Assembly: GCF_900177375.1 (NCBI RefSeq)
Contig: NZ_FWZU01000002.1
Location: 310,001 to 374,000, forward strand
DNA: 64,000 bases
Direction of reading: 5' to 3'
Source of the DNA: Desulfovibrio gilichinskyi
Lineage (GTDB): Bacteria; Desulfobacterota; Desulfovibrionia; Desulfovibrionales; Desulfovibrionaceae
Shown piece after piece: positions 26,615-35,401 of this stretch. Under the pieces are notes generated by a model. It was not told the DNA's origin, ran no database searches, and saw only the letters and a program-made list of their open reading frames with translations. Position numbers and translations under genes: made by a program. The number at the start of each line of letters is the position of its first letter. Within the stretch, counting starts at the first letter, position 1.

Positions 26615-26947
26615 GATAAAATTATCCTTATGCTGAAAAAAAGTGGCGACCGTATTTTATTAATACCTCAGACTTAAATAAAGTATCGGACGCTCTTAAT
26701 ATAACTTAATAGTTTCGGTATATATAAAATAATATATGTGTTGATAAAATTGGGGAGGCTGTTTCTAATTTTAAAGTATTAAATTTTCTTGTTGTCTGAC
26801 TACCGTATCCATGAGAACTTAATAGAAGTTTTAAGAAAAATAAGTAAAATGATTAATTAGAAGCGTGGCAGGATGATAGCTTCGTTCGCAGGCAGTGCTT
26901 TTTTGCAATTAATTTAACAATTACTATAAGATGGATTTTAAAAAAAT
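26615..26947. other. Divergent intergenic region (333 bp)
   Basis: AT-rich gap between the repeat-containing protein gene (minus) and the carbonic anhydrase gene (plus). It must contain promoters for both; I see no convincing consensus promoter, RNA or coding frame. Confidence 0.6.
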
Positions 26948-27619
26948 ATGAAAGAGATTCGTAAGTTTATTAACGGTTTCAAGGAATTCAGAAAAGAATA
27001 TTACTGTCGGGATGATTCTCCGTTCCTAGAGTTGCAGGATCATCAGGCTCCCTCGACGATGGTGATCGCGTGCAGTGATTCGCGTACGGATCCATCCCTT
27101 ATTTTACAATGTGAACCCGGTGAAATCTTTGTTGTGCGAAATATTGCGAACATTGTTCCTCCGTATGAACCGGATACTAAACTTCATGGGGTTTCATCTG
27201 CGCTTGAATACGCGGTGAAGTTTCTTAAAGTTCAAAATATTATTATTCTCGGGCATAGCTCCTGCGGCGGGATTAAGTCGTTGATGGCGGATGAAATTTC
27301 GGAAGAGGATGAATTTATCAGCAGATGGCTTTCTGTTTTGAGTTCTGTAAGGGAGAAAGTCCGGGCGCATTATCAGAGTGTAAGCGTTGAAGCCTGCACT
27401 GCCTGTGAAATGGCAAGTATACTTCATTCGCTGAATAACCTTTTAACTTTTCCGTGGATTGCAGAGCAAGTTGAGAATGGAACTTTGGAGATACATGGCT
27501 GGTATTTTGACCTTAAAGATGGGCATCTGTTAAGTTATAATGACGAAAGCAGGCTGTTTGAACCATTAACTTTACCAATTTTGCCTTTATGCGGTTCAGT
27601 AGTTAATCAAACAGAATAA
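26948..27619 (+). CDS. Beta-class carbonic anhydrase
   Basis: 223 aa, full-length. Zinc ligands Cys42 (ACSDSRTDP), His103 and Cys106 (LGHSSCGG), with the Asp44-Arg46 dyad present. It interconverts CO2 and bicarbonate in the cytoplasm. Monocistronic; weak ribosome site. No bicarbonate transporter is adjacent, but a SulP-family anion transporter lies about 6 kb away (33622); some SulP proteins carry bicarbonate, so a link is possible but unproven. Confidence 0.95.
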   Translation: MKEIRKFINGFKEFRKEYYCRDDSPFLELQDHQAPSTMVIACSDSRTDPSLILQCEPGEIFVVRNIANIVPPYEPDTKLHGVSSALEYAVKFLKVQNIIILGHSSCGGIKSLMADEISEEDEFISRWLSVLSSVREKVRAHYQSVSVEACTACEMASILHSLNNLLTFPWIAEQVENGTLEIHGWYFDLKDGHLLSYNDESRLFEPLTLPILPLCGSVVNQTE

Positions 27620-27646
27620 TCCGGTTGGTATGGAGTTCTCCATAAT

Positions 27647-28120
27647 TTATTCTGGGCCGGGCCAATCGAACAGATGTGTAAGCCTGTCCCAGAACTGACT
27701 GCCCAGAGTCAGCATTGAGGTTATGAAGAGAAGTTCACTTATTATCAGTGACCATGTAAGAATTCCGTGGTCCGGCGGCAGGAAGAATATTTCGCTCAGC
27801 AGGACATAGTAATATGGTAGCAGGCTTGCTATCATCAGCACTACTCCTATGCGATGCCTGGTCCTGCTGATGTGTTTTGAACTTGGCTTTTTTTTGAAAA
27901 AACTCATAAAGCGGGTTTTCATAACCAACATGAATTCTTTCCCTAAAAGAGCCGCCGCACCGATAAAGGCAAGTTCTCCAGTCGCCAGAAATGTTACGGC
28001 GAAAGTTCCCGATTTGGCTATGTCTACATCAATAAAAGGGAGTGCCGCAAAGACCAAGAACGGCAGAAAGCTATAACCGATAAGGATTATTCCAAGATAA
28101 TATTTCCAATCTTTATTCAT
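27647..28120 (-). CDS. Small membrane protein (transporter-suffix-like)
   Basis: 157 aa with four hydrophobic segments (about 8-30, 38-62, 90-110 and 120-142) split by a basic loop (KKKPSSKHISRTRHR). The opening WKYYLGIILIGYSFLPF, repeated in weaker form in the second half (RIGVVLMIASLLPYYYV), recalls short proteins annotated as transporter suffix domain. No catalytic residues. The ATG follows AGGATAT. Convergent with the carbonic anhydrase gene, 27 nt apart. Confidence 0.7.
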   Translation of the reverse strand: MNKDWKYYLGIILIGYSFLPFLVFAALPFIDVDIAKSGTFAVTFLATGELAFIGAAALLGKEFMLVMKTRFMSFFKKKPSSKHISRTRHRIGVVLMIASLLPYYYVLLSEIFFLPPDHGILTWSLIISELLFITSMLTLGSQFWDRLTHLFDWPGPE

Positions 28121-28273
28121 TGTGCATATCCTGATGGTAAAATTATTGAGTCATATCTTTATAACCTGTCGCGGTTAATTTGAGAATAGTTTTAAACAAT
28201 TTTCTATAAATTGTGATGAAAGGTATTTAAATTGCAGATAAATGTTGAATTGTTGTAAGTTCGTTTTCAGGCA

Positions 28274-31200
28274 ATGGGTATAGTAATTAAGAGCCCAAGA
28301 GGATACAGAGTGGAATTATCATCTGCTGATTTTCAAGATCTTCTTAATAAGAATGATCTCTGCAAGGGGTTATTTGATTCTTCACCGGAAGCTATCGTAA
28401 TAACTGCTCCAGACGGTTATGTTGTTGCTTCCAATCTTAAGGCTAGAGAACTGTTAGGGTATCTCGATGGAGCATCACTTCCGCAGAATATTTTAGAAAC
28501 ATATTGCAATCCTGCTGAGCGTTGCCAGTTATTGTCTAAGCTTTCTGAACATGGAAGCGTGGCAGGTCTTGAGTTAGATTTACGGCATAAAAATGGTAGT
28601 ACTATCAATTCACGCATCAATGTCTCAGTTGTTTCTATAAATGAACAATCTCTTTTCATTACAACGCTCACTGATATTACAAAGCTTAGAGCCTCCGAAG
28701 TGGCTTTAAGAAAAAGTGAAGAGAAGTTCAGCAATATTTTTGAGGCTTCACCTGATGCGATTTTACTTTTAGATAAAGATAGCCGGATATTTGATTGCAA
28801 CAAGAAAGCTATTCAGGTGTTTGGATCTTCAAAAGAAGAACTTCTTGAAAATACATTCTTAAATTTTTCTCCACAGTGCCAACCTGACGGACAGAATTCA
28901 AGAGAGCTGGTGCTCTCAAATATCTCGTTAGTCCTTTCCGGAACACAATTATATTTTCCATGGAAACAGCAACTAAAAGACGGAACTTTACTCGATTGCG
29001 AAGTTTCATTCAGGCCGATTAAAATCGGAAATGAAATTTTGGTTTTATGTATAATATGTGACTATACAGAGCGTTTCCGTGCTCAGAAAAAAATCGAATT
29101 GGATGAAATTCGGTTTGAAGCTCTGTATAATTTGTCAAAAATGCGTGACAAAACCTCATCAGAGATTCTTGAATTTGTGCTTGAAGCGGCTGTGCTTATT
29201 ACTGAAAGTGATATCGGTTATATTTATTTTGTAAATGAGGATGAAACAGAGCTGACCCTCCATGCATGGTCCCGTAATGTGATGCCTCAATGCGCAGTTG
29301 TAGAGTATCCTGTTGTATATAAAGTTGAGAATACCGGACTCTGGGGTGAAGCGGTAAGACTTCGCAGGCCTACAATCACAAACGACTACGCAAACTGTTC
29401 TGAAAAACGTGGGATGCCTGAAGGACACGTGCCTGTTATTCGGCATATGAATATTCCGCTGTTTGATAATGACCGGATAGTAATTTTAGCCGGAGTAGGT
29501 AATAAATCATCGGATTACACTCAAGAGGATGTGAATCAGTTGACTTTGCTGATGGAAGGCATGTGGCAGATTTTAAGAAGAAAAAAGGCTGATGAGGCCC
29601 TTTTGCATTCATATGAAGAGCTTGAAAGTAAGGTTCTTAAACGCACAGAAGAACTGACAGCAGCTTATGAAAATTTAAAACTCAACAATGAACAGATTCA
29701 GCGTGAAGTTAAGCAGCGCATGGTGGTGGAAAAAAAGTTGCAGGAAAATGCTAATCGTTTTGACCTTGCCACACGTGCGGGAGGCATTGGGGTGTGGGAG
29801 AGGCATCTTGTCAGCAAAAAATCAATCTGGGATGCCAGAATGAGGGAAATATATAATATTGGGTTAGATGAAGGGGAGTTGTCAGATGATTTATGGCAAA
29901 GTCGTGTGCATCCAGATGATCTTTTTGAAGCTGAACGGGAGATTCAATCGGCTATAGAAAGGTCCGGTCATTTTGACAGTGAGTTCCGTATTGTGTGGCC
30001 AAATGGAGAAATTCGCTACATTAAAGCCAGTGCACTTGTCAGCTACGATGAGTCCGGAAAACCGCAGTCCATGTCAGGAATCAATATAGATATTACTGAA
30101 AGTAAACGCATGGAAGAAGGATTACGCCGTTATGAACAGATAATCTCCACCACGCCTGATTTATTCTCGCTTGTGAATTCTGAGTGTAAATACGTTATGG
30201 TTAATGACGCGTATCTAAACGGTTTCGGTAGGGCCAGAGAGTCATTTATCGGAAGCCATATAGGAGATGTTATTGGTTGGGAAAATTTTAAGAAACGATC
30301 AGAACCTATGATTAAAGCCGCGTTTAAAGGAGAAACTGTCGGGTACAAGGTTTGGATGGAAATACCTATCATGGGGCGTAGATTCATGAGTGTGACCTAT
30401 CAGCCAATTGATTCTTTGGCTGGGGAGGAAAGATTCGTAGCTATTAACGGTCATGATCTTACTGCCTTAAAGATTGCTGAAAAAGACCGCCAGCATATAT
30501 TTGAGGTGTCCATTGATATGCTTTGTGTTGCTGATTTTAACGACAGTTTTATAGAGCTTAATCCAGCTTGGTCAACGACTTTAGGGTGGAGCACAGAGGA
30601 ACTCAAACAGCACAAGCTATCAGGTCTTGTTCATCCTGAAGATAAAGGAAGGACTCTTGAAATAAAGAAGCGTCTATTTTCGGGTGAGTCGGTTCATCAT
30701 TTTGAAAATCGTTATCAATATAAGGATGGTTCCTGGAAATGGCTTTCGTGGAATTGCATTGCCGATTTGGTCCGTAAGCAGGTTGTTGCTGTTGTCCGCG
30801 ATGTGACAATGCAAAAAAAAATGATGGAAGAACTTAAGACTCTCGCTAATACGGATTCGCTTACAGGCGCAAATAACCGTAGATTTTTTATTGAAAAAGC
30901 AAAATTAGAGTTTGAGCGTTTCAAAAGATATGGCGGCACAATCTGCATGATCATGATGGATATCGATGACTTTAAAAATATTAATGATACCTACGGGCAT
31001 GATGCCGGCGATGTTGTGCTTAAAGAATTAGTTCGCTGCTGTCGCGAAACATTGCGCACAACAGATATTTTCGGACGGGTCGGCGGTGAGGAGTTTGCTG
31101 CGGTGCTGGTACATGGTGATATCAACACCGCAAAATTGATTGCAGAACGGTTACGCCGGAAATTAAAAAAAATGGAAGTAGAAATAAATGGAAAAGTGAT

Positions 31201-31354
31201 TCGGTTTACCGTCAGTATCGGATTAGCCTGCCTCTCAGAAAAGGATAACCCTTCGGATAATGATTATTCGTTGGAAGGTATTCTGAAGCAAGCTGACCGT
31301 TGTCTATACAAGGCAAAGCAAGAAGGTAAAGACCGTGTAGTCTGGAAATTATAA
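28274..31354 (+). CDS. Multi-PAS/GAF diguanylate cyclase
   Basis: 1026 aa, soluble. Domains in order: PAS (about 35-150), PAS (155-275), GAF (290-450), a coiled coil (455-505), three more PAS units (510-625, 630-745 and 750-870) and a C-terminal GGDEF domain (875-1026). The active-site loop is GGEEF (937-941) and the product-inhibition I-site RTTD (928-931) is present, so an active, feedback-controlled c-di-GMP synthase is expected. The GAF resembles those in the neighbouring kinases. No EAL or HD-GYP domain is fused. No cofactor-binding residues can be named. Confidence 0.93.
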   Translation: MGIVIKSPRGYRVELSSADFQDLLNKNDLCKGLFDSSPEAIVITAPDGYVVASNLKARELLGYLDGASLPQNILETYCNPAERCQLLSKLSEHGSVAGLELDLRHKNGSTINSRINVSVVSINEQSLFITTLTDITKLRASEVALRKSEEKFSNIFEASPDAILLLDKDSRIFDCNKKAIQVFGSSKEELLENTFLNFSPQCQPDGQNSRELVLSNISLVLSGTQLYFPWKQQLKDGTLLDCEVSFRPIKIGNEILVLCIICDYTERFRAQKKIELDEIRFEALYNLSKMRDKTSSEILEFVLEAAVLITESDIGYIYFVNEDETELTLHAWSRNVMPQCAVVEYPVVYKVENTGLWGEAVRLRRPTITNDYANCSEKRGMPEGHVPVIRHMNIPLFDNDRIVILAGVGNKSSDYTQEDVNQLTLLMEGMWQILRRKKADEALLHSYEELESKVLKRTEELTAAYENLKLNNEQIQREVKQRMVVEKKLQENANRFDLATRAGGIGVWERHLVSKKSIWDARMREIYNIGLDEGELSDDLWQSRVHPDDLFEAEREIQSAIERSGHFDSEFRIVWPNGEIRYIKASALVSYDESGKPQSMSGINIDITESKRMEEGLRRYEQIISTTPDLFSLVNSECKYVMVNDAYLNGFGRARESFIGSHIGDVIGWENFKKRSEPMIKAAFKGETVGYKVWMEIPIMGRRFMSVTYQPIDSLAGEERFVAINGHDLTALKIAEKDRQHIFEVSIDMLCVADFNDSFIELNPAWSTTLGWSTEELKQHKLSGLVHPEDKGRTLEIKKRLFSGESVHHFENRYQYKDGSWKWLSWNCIADLVRKQVVAVVRDVTMQKKMMEELKTLANTDSLTGANNRRFFIEKAKLEFERFKRYGGTICMIMMDIDDFKNINDTYGHDAGDVVLKELVRCCRETLRTTDIFGRVGGEEFAAVLVHGDINTAKLIAERLRRKLKKMEVEINGKVIRFTVSIGLACLSEKDNPSDNDYSLEGILKQADRCLYKAKQEGKDRVVWKL

Positions 31355-31382
31355 ACTTGTAGTTGTTTAGAAAAAATTAATC

Positions 31383-31856
31383 TCATGGTTTGCAAAGCGC
31401 AGCTACAGTAATTTTAACCACAACTTTTTTTACAGGTTCTGGATTATTTGCATAAGCAAGCCCGGGCATATGCCCGTCTTCGGGGAAAAATGCCATAAAC
31501 AGACCCGGTTTGAACGTTGAAAGACTCGGAACTTCAGGTAGAAGTTTTAAAAATTCTACATCTCGAGTCTGATCGTATAAGACTTCAGGCTCCAGATTTT
31601 TTAACGCGGCCCAGCCAAGTATCTCCCGTCCGGAAAGCAGAAATTGAATATCCACATATTTGCGGTGAGCCTCAAAGCGTCCTTCGGCATGAACCTTAGT
31701 TTCATATTCGCTGACAAGGGCAAAAACATCTTCTCCATCGATAACATGTTTTCCCAGTTCGAGAGATAAATCTATATCGCTTAGAAATTTAAATGCTTTT
31801 TCCCAAGCCGGTCCGAAGTTGTAGAAATAAGCCTGTTCCAGACTGTCTATAATCAT
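31383..31856 (-). CDS. YhcH/YjgK/YiaL-family (DUF386) cupin-like protein
   Basis: 157 aa. Signature segments EAHRKYVDIQFLLSG and FFPEDGHMPGLAY place it in the YhcH/EbgC/NanQ family, beta-barrel proteins with a metal site, some with sugar-anomerase activity (NanQ on sialic acid). His and Glu residues in the first motif and His in the second could be ligands. No sugar catabolic genes are adjacent, so substrate is open. Monocistronic. Confidence 0.88.
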   Translation of the reverse strand: MIIDSLEQAYFYNFGPAWEKAFKFLSDIDLSLELGKHVIDGEDVFALVSEYETKVHAEGRFEAHRKYVDIQFLLSGREILGWAALKNLEPEVLYDQTRDVEFLKLLPEVPSLSTFKPGLFMAFFPEDGHMPGLAYANNPEPVKKVVVKITVAALCKP

Positions 31857-31949
31857 AATGGCTTCCTCACTTTTTGACGTTCTGTATCAGCAGAGTTCTA
31901 AAGTCAATATGATACATAGATAGGTCTGATTTCTATATGGATATTTTAG

Positions 31950-32552
31950 CTATTTATTAATCTCTTTAAGTGAATGGATAATCTTTCCCAGTTCAGGATG
32001 AGTGTTGATATCGTGAATATCAATATATCGTATGATTCCCTTCTTATCTATAATGAAAATTGCCCGTTCAGTCACTCCGTCTGTTCTAAGAATTCCATAT
32101 AATTTAGCAACCTTGCCATGCGGCCAGAAGTCTGAGAGAACAGGAAACCAGACTCCTTTTTCGTCCATCTGATGTGTCCATGCAAATTGGCACGGTGTGT
32201 TGTCTGCGCTGATTCCTATGATTACTGCATCGTTTTGTTCAAAAAGCTCCTTCGCAATATTATATCCGGGCCATTGATCTGAACACACTGGAGTGAAGGC
32301 CGCAGGAATAAAAGAAAGTACTACATTCTTTTTGCCGCGAAAGGAGGAAAGCTGTACTTTTTTGCCTGTAATAGATGGTAGCGAAAAATCCGGCGCGGTT
32401 TCACCTACGGCAACTTTCAAACTGCTGTCTGTCGGTTTCAGCTGGCCGGGCTGATAAATGAGTTTTTCAGGTATCTCCGCCCATGAAGGTACGGCAAATA
32501 CGCACATCAGAAGTATGGCAACTGAACTGTAAAAAATTAAATGCTTAGGCAT
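31950..32552 (-). CDS. Exported peroxiredoxin-like protein (AhpC/TSA family)
   Basis: 200 aa with a signal peptide (about 1-25, cleavage near PSWA). Peroxidatic Cys90 lies in the canonical PAAFTPVC (PxxxTxxC) motif, and a supporting Arg occurs in TERAIFIID. A second Cys (NTPCQFAW, about 120) may resolve the sulfenic acid. Expected to reduce peroxides in the periplasm. It lies 29 nt downstream of a gene for an exported CXXC thioredoxin-fold protein, a plausible electron donor. Confidence 0.9.
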   Translation of the reverse strand: MPKHLIFYSSVAILLMCVFAVPSWAEIPEKLIYQPGQLKPTDSSLKVAVGETAPDFSLPSITGKKVQLSSFRGKKNVVLSFIPAAFTPVCSDQWPGYNIAKELFEQNDAVIIGISADNTPCQFAWTHQMDEKGVWFPVLSDFWPHGKVAKLYGILRTDGVTERAIFIIDKKGIIRYIDIHDINTHPELGKIIHSLKEINK

Positions 32553-32581
32553 ACGCTTTTCTCCATATTAAAATTTATTCT

Positions 32582-33136
32582 TTATTGATTGGCTGTCTTT
32601 TGCAAGGTTTTCAAAAAAAGTTGTGGATCTTCCATTCTTCCTGCAAAAGAGGTTACTGTTTTAAGCTCTTTTTTATCAATGAGTTTGACCATAAAAAAGT
32701 GGGGTGTTCCCGGTTCTCCGACTTCTTCATGTATTTTATATTCAAGATCATCAAAAAGCGGGAATTCAACTTGGTATTTTTTTCTAAAGAAATTTACTTC
32801 AAAATCAGAATTACCAACACCTATCCCGATAAGTTTTATACGCCTATTTGATTTTGAATTTTTAAGTGATTCAAACAAGCCGTTAACGTGTGCCGCTTCC
32901 GCCTGACAATGTGGACAATACATACTGAAGATTTCAATGATCACAAAGTCGGCACTAATATCTTTAAGCTGCCACGGGCCGCTGCCGGATAGCCCGAGAT
33001 ACGATAACTGTGCAGCAGTCTGATTTCCGGTAAGAGTTATGTCGGGGAAGTTTTTTCCTTCTTGAACAGGCTTGGCAAAGGCTGTTCCGGCAAAAAGAAA
33101 AACAGCTAAAACTATGGCTGAAAAATATCGAAACAT
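32582..33136 (-). CDS. Exported thioredoxin-fold protein with CPHC motif
   Basis: 184 aa; signal peptide ending near GTAFA. Redox motif Cys74-Pro-His-Cys77 in FSMYCPHCQ, the dipeptide typical of DsbA, within a TlpA/redoxin-like scaffold; the cis-Pro loop is GTPHFF. It is the first gene of a two-gene unit with the peroxiredoxin-like protein, suggesting a periplasmic thiol pathway. Reductant versus oxidant role cannot be told from the motif. ATG follows AGGAG. Confidence 0.87.
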   Translation of the reverse strand: MFRYFSAIVLAVFLFAGTAFAKPVQEGKNFPDITLTGNQTAAQLSYLGLSGSGPWQLKDISADFVIIEIFSMYCPHCQAEAAHVNGLFESLKNSKSNRRIKLIGIGVGNSDFEVNFFRKKYQVEFPLFDDLEYKIHEEVGEPGTPHFFMVKLIDKKELKTVTSFAGRMEDPQLFLKTLQKTANQ

Positions 33137-33482
33137 ATGTGCTCCTTTTAATTTTTAATATTAAATACTGATCGTAATAGTATGGAATAGTCCAGTATTA
33201 AAATATTATATTTGGTCTGGCACAAGCTTATTGAAATAGAATTAAAACTAAGCTTCATATTATGTTGTGCCGGCCGAAGGAGCTGATGATGACCATTACA
33301 AGAGTGCACATAAAGCCGCGGTTGACTGGTTAGGTTAAACCATATAGTTATCCTTGCCTTGCGGATAAGTCTTATATTTATGCACACCATTTCGATGTAC
33401 CCCTTTTTCAGTACTTCTTTCTGTTTCATAAGTAATCGCAATAATTACAAATAATTGGTCTGTCAGGACCTTCGTCAGTATA

Positions 33483-33543
33483 AGGGCAATTAAGACATGA
33501 TAGCGTTCAATTCCTGATCGCCGAAACGATTCTCTATTGCTTT
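33483..33543 (+). ncRNA. Candidate structured leader RNA upstream of the SulP gene
   Basis: AGGGCAAT (33483-33490) can pair with ATTGCTTT (33536-33543), eight pairs including two G-U, enclosing a smaller CGTT/AACG helix (33504-33507 with 33525-33528). A terminator-like hairpin follows 15 nt later and the SulP start 79 nt later, the layout of a riboswitch. No known aptamer recognised; pairing found by eye only. Confidence 0.35.
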
Positions 33544-33557
33544 GTATTCACCGTATT

Positions 33558-33587
33558 GGGCAGCCCCTGTTAGGTTCGCCCTTTTTT
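33558..33587 (+). terminator. Terminator-like hairpin in the sulP leader
   Basis: GGGCAGCC (33558-33565) pairs with GGTT-c-GCCC (33573-33581, one bulge, one G-U), followed by six T residues. It lies about 35 nt upstream of the SulP start codon on the same strand, so it could attenuate sulP transcription. Confidence 0.5.
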
Positions 33588-33621
33588 GTTTAATAACTAA
33601 AAAGGATTTAAGGATTTTTTG

Positions 33622-35217
33622 ATGGTAGCAAGTAATACTATAGTATCGAATTCAAAGGGCAGTGTTCAAAGTGATATTTTTTCAGGCCTTACCGTTGCTC
33701 TGGCTTTAGTGCCGGAAGCCGTCGCATTTTCTTTTGTCGCAGGTGTTTCGCCTATTATCGGTTTGTACGGTGCTTTTATGATGTGCATCATCACTTCCAT
33801 TCTCGGCGGTCGTCCGGGGATGATTTCAGGAGCTACAGGTGCAATGGCCGTTGTTATGGTCAATCTGGTTTTAGAAGGAAATGCGCTCGGCGGGGCTGGT
33901 TCACATGCCGGAATTCAGTACTTGTTTTTTACTTTGCTTCTAGTCGGTGTTTTTCAAAGTCTGGCGGGAATTTTCCGCTTAGGAAAGTTCATAAGAATGG
34001 TTCCAAGGTCCGTTATGATGGGATTTGTCAACGGGCTTGCGATAGTAATTTTTATGTCACAGTTAAAGATGTTTCAGGCTGACGGTAGATGGATTCAGGG
34101 AGAACCTCTCTGGATGATGCTGGGGCTTGTCTGTTTAACAATGGGGATTTTGCTTATTGTCCCTAAAATATATAATAAAGCACCGGGCGCACTCATTGCT
34201 ATCATTGCGGTTTCTCTTTTAGTTATTTTTGCAAATATTGATACAGCGACGGTTCTTTCCTTTATTAAAGTCAGCGGCGGTACGGGGATTAAAGCAGGGC
34301 TTCCGACATTTGCGATTCCCCAAATTCCCTTAACCTGGGAAACAGTAACCTTTGTTACTCCTTACGCTCTGATTCTTGCCGCCATCGGGCTGATTGAGTC
34401 TTTGATGACGTTAACCCTGATTGACGAATTGACTGATACTCACGGAAGCGGAAACCGTGAATGTATTGCTCAAGGAATTGCAAATTTCACAAACGGTTTG
34501 TTCGGTGGAATGGGCGGCTGTGCAATGATCGGGCAGAGCATCATCAACATTACATCCGGCGGTCGCGGTCGCTTGTCAGGTATTACTGCCGCTGTTGCTT
34601 TGCTGTTCTTTATTTTATTTACCTCAGCCTATATTGAAATGGTTCCAATTGCTGCTTTGGTAGGCGTTATGTTTATCGTCGTCATCAAGACTTTTGCATG
34701 GAGTTCATTCAATATTATCAATAAGATTCCAAAATGGGATGTAGCCGTTATCATTTTAGTCACTTTCCTTACTGTTAAATATGATTTGGCCATTGCTGTT
34801 ATTTGCGGTGTTATTATTTCAGCCATGATTTTTGCTTGGGAAAATGCATTGAGAATTCGTGCCCGTAAAATTGTTGATGAGCATGGAATTAAGCATTATC
34901 AGATTTATGGACCGCTATTTTTCGGTTCCACAACACTTTTCCTGAGTAAATTTGATGTTAAGAACGATCCTGATGTTGTTATTATCGACTTTCAGGAATC
35001 GCGAATCATGGATCAATCTGCCATTGAAACGGTTAATAAGATAACTGAAATGTATCAACGTGCAGGAAAAACCATTCATTTATGGCATCTCAGTAAAGAT
35101 TGTGTGCGTTTGATTAAAAAGGCTGAGAAAATATGTGTTGTTAACGTGCTTTCAGATCCTAATTATTTTGTAAGTATCGATAACTATGATGAATTTATGA
35201 ATGAGCTTAAGGCTTAA
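33622..35217 (+). CDS. SulP-family inorganic anion transporter with STAS domain
   Basis: 531 aa from the ATG at 33622; an adjacent upstream TTG is not needed. About 11-12 hydrophobic segments with the SLC26 start ([31 protein letters not shown]) and TGAMAVV. The C-terminal STAS domain (about 440-530) reads [20 protein letters not shown]. Members carry sulfate, bicarbonate or other anions by proton or sodium coupling. A sulfate role is attractive in a likely sulfate reducer, but a carbonic anhydrase 6 kb away leaves bicarbonate open. Confidence 0.93.
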   Translation: MVASNTIVSNSKGSVQSDIFSGLTVALALVPEAVAFSFVAGVSPIIGLYGAFMMCIITSILGGRPGMISGATGAMAVVMVNLVLEGNALGGAGSHAGIQYLFFTLLLVGVFQSLAGIFRLGKFIRMVPRSVMMGFVNGLAIVIFMSQLKMFQADGRWIQGEPLWMMLGLVCLTMGILLIVPKIYNKAPGALIAIIAVSLLVIFANIDTATVLSFIKVSGGTGIKAGLPTFAIPQIPLTWETVTFVTPYALILAAIGLIESLMTLTLIDELTDTHGSGNRECIAQGIANFTNGLFGGMGGCAMIGQSIINITSGGRGRLSGITAAVALLFFILFTSAYIEMVPIAALVGVMFIVVIKTFAWSSFNIINKIPKWDVAVIILVTFLTVKYDLAIAVICGVIISAMIFAWENALRIRARKIVDEHGIKHYQIYGPLFFGSTTLFLSKFDVKNDPDVVIIDFQESRIMDQSAIETVNKITEMYQRAGKTIHLWHLSKDCVRLIKKAEKICVVNVLSDPNYFVSIDNYDEFMNELKA

Positions 35218-35254
35218 TCTTAACTGATAATTCGTTATAAAATATAAATATATA

Positions 35255-35289
35255 AACGGCTTAGGAGATTAATCTTCTAAGCCGTTTTC
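35255..35289 (+). terminator. Terminator after the SulP gene
   Basis: Palindromic stem AACGGCTTAG with CTAAGCCGTT (35255-35264, 35277-35286) with further pairing inward, then a short T run. Confidence 0.75.
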
Positions 35290-35401
35290 ATGTTTATGAA
35301 AGTAAAAAACTCGCATTTCGTATGATAAATTGCTATCTGTATTGAATTAACGTTTAAAAATATCTCTAAGTATAATGTTTTATTATTAAAATTGGAAATT
35401 C

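Larger units (their letters stand above)
33137..33621. other. Intergenic region with structured sulP leader (485 bp)
   Basis: The left 300 bp, divergent between the thioredoxin-like gene and sulP, contains no frame I trust. The right 140 bp shows paired segments (see the leader and terminator-like entries). Confidence 0.6.

Noticed and set aside
33148-33441. 97-codon minus-strand frame upstream of the thioredoxin-like gene
   Set aside because: Low complexity, odd composition, no ribosome site or conserved-looking motif; lies in the sulP upstream region.
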